Of a stretch of DNA of 7,661 bases, positions 4,735 through 7,661 are shown in pieces (the stretch's first letter is position 1; every line of letters starts with the position of its first letter). Position numbers and translations under genes: made by a program. The notes under the pieces were generated by a model. That model was given only the letters and a program-made list of their open reading frames with translations. It did no database searches and was not told the DNA's origin. The DNA is from UBA4416 sp046594225 (GTDB lineage: Bacteria > Bacteroidota > Bacteroidia > B-17B0 > Aurantibacillaceae): positions 1-7,661 of the forward strand of contig JBKJPW010000193.1 of the NCBI GenBank assembly GCA_046594225.1, in the 5' to 3' direction.

Positions 4735-6684
4735 ATGATAAAAATTACTTTACCAGACGGTTCCATCCGCGAATACCCAAAAGGAACCACCTCAATGCAA
4801 ATAGCACTGAGTATTAGCGAAGGCCTTGCAAGAAATGTATTGGCAGCAAAAGTTAGCGGCGAAGTTGTAGACGCTAACAAACCCATTAATCAAGATAGTA
4901 CGGTAAGCTTACTAACCTGGAATGATGACGATGGGAAAAATACCCTTTGGCATTCATCAGCCCATTTATTAGCTGAAGCTTTAGAAGCGCTATATCCAAA
5001 TGTAAAATTTTGGGTTGGCCCGCCATTAGAAAATGGTTTCTATTATGATGTAGATTTGAATGGAGAAACCTTAACGCCTGCTGATTTTGAAAAAATTGAA
5101 GCTAAGATGTTAGAGTTAGCTCGTCAAGGCAACGAGTTTGTTCGTAAAGAAATCAGTAAAGCTGATGCTATTAAATACTTTACTGATAAAAACGATTCAT
5201 ACAAATTAGATTTATTAGAGCGTTTAGACGACGGAAATATTAGTTTATACACACAGGGTAATTTTACTGATTTGTGTCGTGGACCACATATTCCAAACAC
5301 AGGATTTATTAAAGCCGTTAAGGTTTTAAGCATTGCTGGTGCTTATTGGAAAGGCGACGAGAAAAATAAAATGTTAACTCGTATTTATGGTATTACTTTC
5401 CCTAAAGATAAAGAACTAAAAGAATATTTAGTTTTATTAGAAGAAGCTAAAAAGCGTGATCACCGTAAATTAGGAAAGGAACTTGAATTGTTTTGTTTTT
5501 CCGAAAAAGTAGGAGCAGGCTTGCCATTATGGTTACCAAAAGGTGCTATGTTGCGTGAACGCTTAATTCAGTTTATGCAAAAGGCACAATTAAAAGCCGG
5601 TTATTTACCTGTTGTAACGCCTCATATTGCTCAAAAAGAATTATACGTTTGTTCGGGACATTATGAAAAATACGGAGCTGATTCATTTCAACCCATTAAA
5701 ACACCTCACGAAGGCGAAGAGTTTTTCTTGAAGCCAATGAATTGCCCTCACCATTGCGAAATTTATAAATCGTCACCTAAATCATACAAAGATTTACCAG
5801 TTCGTTATGCTGAGTTTGGAACGGTTTACCGTTATGAGCAAAAAGGCGAATTACATGGTTTAACTCGTGTTCGTGGCTTTACCCAAGATGATGCCCATTT
5901 GTTTGTAACGCCTGAGCAAGTTAATGAGGAATTTTGTAAAGTAATTGATTTAGTAATGTATGTGTTTAATGCTTTAGATTTTAAAGATTATACGGCACAA
6001 ATATCATTACGCGACCCTGAAAATAAAACCAAATACATTGGTAGTGATGAAAATTGGGAATTAGCTGAAAAAGCAATTATCGATTCGGCTGCTAAAAAAG
6101 GCTTAAGAACAGTTGTTGAAACTGGAGAAGCAGCCTTTTATGGTCCGAAATTGGATTTTATGGTAAAAGATGCTATTGGCCGTAAATGGCAATTAGGAAC
6201 TATTCAGGTAGATTATAATTTGCCAGAGCGTTTTGAATTGGAATATACAGGTTCTGATAACTTAAAACACCGCCCCGTAATGATTCACAGAGCACCTTTT
6301 GGTTCTTTAGAAAGATTTATTGCGGTTTTAATTGAGCATTGTGGTGGTAATTTCCCACTTTGGTTAACACCTGATCAATATGCAATTTTGCCAATCAGCG
6401 AAAAATATAATGATTATGCAAAAAAAGTTTCAGAATTACTAAATATTTCCGATATTCGCGGCCTTGTTGACGACAGGAATGAGAAAATAGGTAAAAAAAT
6501 TCGTGATAACGAAGTAAATAAAATACCTTTTATGCTTGTTGTTGGCGAGAAAGAAGCTGAAGAAGGAACAGTTGCAGTGCGAGAACACGGTAAAGGCGAT
6601 ATAGGAACAATGACTATTGAAGACTTTGCAAAACTCATACAAACAACCATTGACAGTGATTTTAAACAAAAAACAATTAATTAA
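4735..6684 (+). CDS. thrS: Threonyl-tRNA synthetase
   Basis: Class II aminoacyl-tRNA synthetase charging tRNA-Thr in the cytoplasm; 649 aa, the normal length. Domains in order: TGS (about 1-61); the editing domain with its four key residues His73 and His77 (HSSAH) and Cys181 and His185 (CRGPH), which removes misattached serine; the catalytic core (about 245-535); and the anticodon-binding domain (about 540-649). The zinc ligands that recognise threonine are Cys337 (KPMNCPHH), His388 and His518 (MIHRAPFG). Motif 2 shows EFGTVYRYE with Arg366; motif 3 ends GSLERF with Arg527. Start: ATG at 4735 gives the expected MIKITLPDG start of the TGS domain. The frame is open further upstream to 4546, but that would add 63 residues unlike the family and overlap the divergent gene. 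It is first in the operon; infC follows after 22 bases. Confidence 0.97.
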   Translation: MIKITLPDGSIREYPKGTTSMQIALSISEGLARNVLAAKVSGEVVDANKPINQDSTVSLLTWNDDDGKNTLWHSSAHLLAEALEALYPNVKFWVGPPLENGFYYDVDLNGETLTPADFEKIEAKMLELARQGNEFVRKEISKADAIKYFTDKNDSYKLDLLERLDDGNISLYTQGNFTDLCRGPHIPNTGFIKAVKVLSIAGAYWKGDEKNKMLTRIYGITFPKDKELKEYLVLLEEAKKRDHRKLGKELELFCFSEKVGAGLPLWLPKGAMLRERLIQFMQKAQLKAGYLPVVTPHIAQKELYVCSGHYEKYGADSFQPIKTPHEGEEFFLKPMNCPHHCEIYKSSPKSYKDLPVRYAEFGTVYRYEQKGELHGLTRVRGFTQDDAHLFVTPEQVNEEFCKVIDLVMYVFNALDFKDYTAQISLRDPENKTKYIGSDENWELAEKAIIDSAAKKGLRTVVETGEAAFYGPKLDFMVKDAIGRKWQLGTIQVDYNLPERFELEYTGSDNLKHRPVMIHRAPFGSLERFIAVLIEHCGGNFPLWLTPDQYAILPISEKYNDYAKKVSELLNISDIRGLVDDRNEKIGKKIRDNEVNKIPFMLVVGEKEAEEGTVAVREHGKGDIGTMTIEDFAKLIQTTIDSDFKQKTIN

Positions 6685-6696
6685 TAACTAAAAAGC

Positions 6697-6702
6697 GGAG
6701 GT
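6697..6702 (+). promoter_or_regulatory. Strong Shine-Dalgarno sequence of infC
   Basis: GGAGGT is a full match to the 16S rRNA tail and ends 4 bases before the ATT start codon of infC. It stands out because the other starts in the window, apart from the weaker GGGAG before thrS, lack any such motif. It fixes the start at 6707. Confidence 0.8.
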
Positions 6703-6706
6703 CACT

Positions 6707-7360
6707 ATTAGCGTTTTTAAGAAACCAATAAACAACAACAACAAGAACACAGGTCCTATAAAGCCTGGAACAGTTGTGCCTGGAGCAAAACCTGAATTTA
6801 AACGTCCTCGTGGATTAAGAGAAGGTTTTAAGCGCCCTGGCGTTAGAGAAGAACAACATCGTATCAATAAAAACATACGTAATACACCACAGGTACGTGT
6901 TGTTGGTGATGAAATCGAGCCAGGAGTTTATCCTATTGAAGAAGCTATTAAAATGGCTGAAGATTTAGGAGTTGATTTAGTTGAAATTGCTCCTAATGTT
7001 GATCCACCGGTTTGTAAAGTAGTTGATTACGGTAAGTATTTATACGAACTTAAAAAGAAAGCAAAAGAAGTAAAAGCTAAAGCATCAAAGGTTGTTGTAA
7101 AAGACATTCGTTTTGGACCACATACTGATGAACATGATTATTTATTCAAAAAGAATCATGCGATGAAGTTTTTACAAGAAGGAAGTAAAGTAAAGGCGTT
7201 TGTGTTTTTTAGAGGTCGTGAGATTGTATTTAAAGAACAAGGAACCATTTTATTGTTACGTTTTGCATCTGAGTTGGAAGAGTGGGGGAAAGCAGAGCAA
7301 TTACCAGTTTTAGAAGGTAAGAAAATGTTAATGGTGTTGGCTCCTAAAAAAACCAAATAA
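6707..7360 (+). CDS. infC: Translation initiation factor IF-3 (ATT start codon)
   Basis: IF3 binds the 30S subunit, keeps subunits apart and rejects non-standard start codons or tRNAs. From ATT at 6707 the product is 217 aa. A basic N-terminal extension (1-50) with a run of four Asn precedes the IF3-N domain, which starts EEQHRINKNIR (about 48-58) and includes GVYPIEEAIKMAEDLGVDLVEI and PPVCKVVDYGKYLYE. A lysine-rich linker (about 116-128) leads to IF3-C (about 129-214), with KDIRFGPHTDEHDY, FVFFRGREIVFKEQG and a final LAPKK. Start choice: no ATG precedes the conserved region. ATT is placed right behind GGAGGT, and ATT is the well-known infC start in other bacteria, where IF3 represses its own translation by rejecting it. 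A GTG at 6776 would give 194 aa but lacks a ribosome site. It lies between thrS and rpmI. Confidence 0.93.
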   Translation: MSVFKKPINNNNKNTGPIKPGTVVPGAKPEFKRPRGLREGFKRPGVREEQHRINKNIRNTPQVRVVGDEIEPGVYPIEEAIKMAEDLGVDLVEIAPNVDPPVCKVVDYGKYLYELKKKAKEVKAKASKVVVKDIRFGPHTDEHDYLFKKNHAMKFLQEGSKVKAFVFFRGREIVFKEQGTILLLRFASELEEWGKAEQLPVLEGKKMLMVLAPKKTK

Positions 7361-7426
7361 ACAAAAAATAATAGAACGCTGATAACATTGATGGTTATGA
7401 TAAAATATGATATTAAAAAATCATAC

Positions 7427-7456
7427 AAATCTTATTAAATCTGCGGAATCTGTGTC
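7427..7456 (+). repeat. Short degenerate tandem repeat in the infC-rpmI gap
   Basis: Three imperfect copies of an AAATCTG-type unit (AAATCTTATT, AAATCTGCGG, AATCTGTGTC) lie end to end with a 9-10 base period. The rest of the 139-base gap (7361-7499) holds no convincing terminator and no TAnnTTTG box, so infC and rpmI are probably co-transcribed. The last bases before rpmI are an A-rich leader with AAAT repeats. Confidence 0.4.
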
Positions 7457-7499
7457 CTATTAATAAAAAAAGAGTACTAACAAATAAATAAATAACAAA

Positions 7500-7661
7500 A
7501 TGCCAAAAATGAAAACAAACTCTAGTGCAAAGAAGAGATTCTCTGTAACTGGGACCGGCAAAATCAAAAGAAAACATGCTTTCAAAAGTCACATTTTGAC
7601 CAAGAAAACAACTAAAGGAAAACGTGCGTTAACGAAATCAGGCTTAGTTCATAAGCGTGAT
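7500..7661 (+). CDS. rpmI: 50S ribosomal protein bL35 (3' end beyond window)
   Basis: The first 54 codons are present, of an expected total of about 64-65. The highly basic sequence starts MPKMKTNSSAKKRF and continues VTGTGKIKRKHAFKSHILTK, which is diagnostic of bL35, a small component of the large ribosomal subunit. The start is the ATG at 7500-7502, preceded by an A-rich leader without a Shine-Dalgarno sequence. The order thrS-infC-rpmI is the conserved bacterial arrangement, and rplT (bL20) is expected next, outside the window. Confidence 0.96.
   Translation, partial: MPKMKTNSSAKKRFSVTGTGKIKRKHAFKSHILTKKTTKGKRALTKSGLVHKRD

Noticed and set aside
6776..7360. infC starting at GTG 6776 (194 aa)
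   Set aside because: No ribosome site precedes the GTG, while ATT at 6707 has a full GGAGGT four bases upstream and is the usual kind of start for infC.
7156..7428. Minus-strand open frame over the end of infC
   Set aside because: It is antisense to the conserved IF3 C-terminal domain and has no independent support; the same applies to the antisense frames inside thrS and near 6688-6876.
1..7661. CRISPR array, insertion sequence, tRNA/rRNA or defence system
   Set aside because: No regularly spaced repeats, transposase motifs, cloverleaf candidates or defence-protein motifs were seen; all coding space is explained by the listed genes.

Overview
The window looks like chromosomal DNA from an AT-rich member of the Bacteroidota. 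Four things support this. Several start regions carry the Bacteroidota-type -7 promoter box TAnnTTTG, sometimes with a TTG or TTTG about 19-21 bases upstream. One gene encodes a secreted protein ending in a type IX secretion (T9SS) type A sorting domain, a system confined to this phylum and close relatives. Most translation starts are A-rich and lack a Shine-Dalgarno sequence. The small SCKK-type lipoproteins are also of a kind common in the phylum. The genus cannot be told from the sequence.

Left part (1-4582), all genes on the minus strand. Reading along that strand from high to low coordinates: a T9SS-exported protein of unknown function (4582-2834); a periplasmic YceI-family protein (2714-2115); a MarR-family regulator (2045-1596); the tRNA-modifying diiron enzyme MiaE (1490-903); two small related cysteine-containing lipoproteins (735-538 and 469-176); and the first 26 codons of a membrane protein, perhaps DoxX-like, cut by the window edge (80-1). 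The lipoprotein and YceI genes each have a hairpin/U-tract terminator, and clear -7 boxes sit before YceI, MiaE, the 65-aa lipoprotein and the edge gene.

Right part (4684-7661), plus strand: the translation operon thrS-infC-rpmI, with rplT expected just beyond the edge. thrS has its own promoter and a short leader whose small hairpin covers a GGGAG motif. infC starts at the rare codon ATT behind a strong GGAGGT Shine-Dalgarno sequence, the classic layout for IF3 self-control. No terminator is visible between these genes.

The most informative regulatory structure lies in front of the YceI gene. Two copies of the 12-bp palindrome ATGTTAyAACAT, 15 bp centre to centre, span the promoter from -33 to -7. 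The neighbouring MarR protein is the obvious candidate to bind there. That marR gene seems to be expressed weakly: it starts with TTG and lies just behind the YceI terminator with no clear promoter. A second, unrelated perfect 26-bp palindrome overlaps the -33 box of the 65-aa lipoprotein gene.

No mobile element, CRISPR array, tRNA or rRNA gene is visible. Most of the window is ordinary housekeeping DNA; the second-look items are the two operator-like palindromes, the lipoprotein pair and the unusual start codons.
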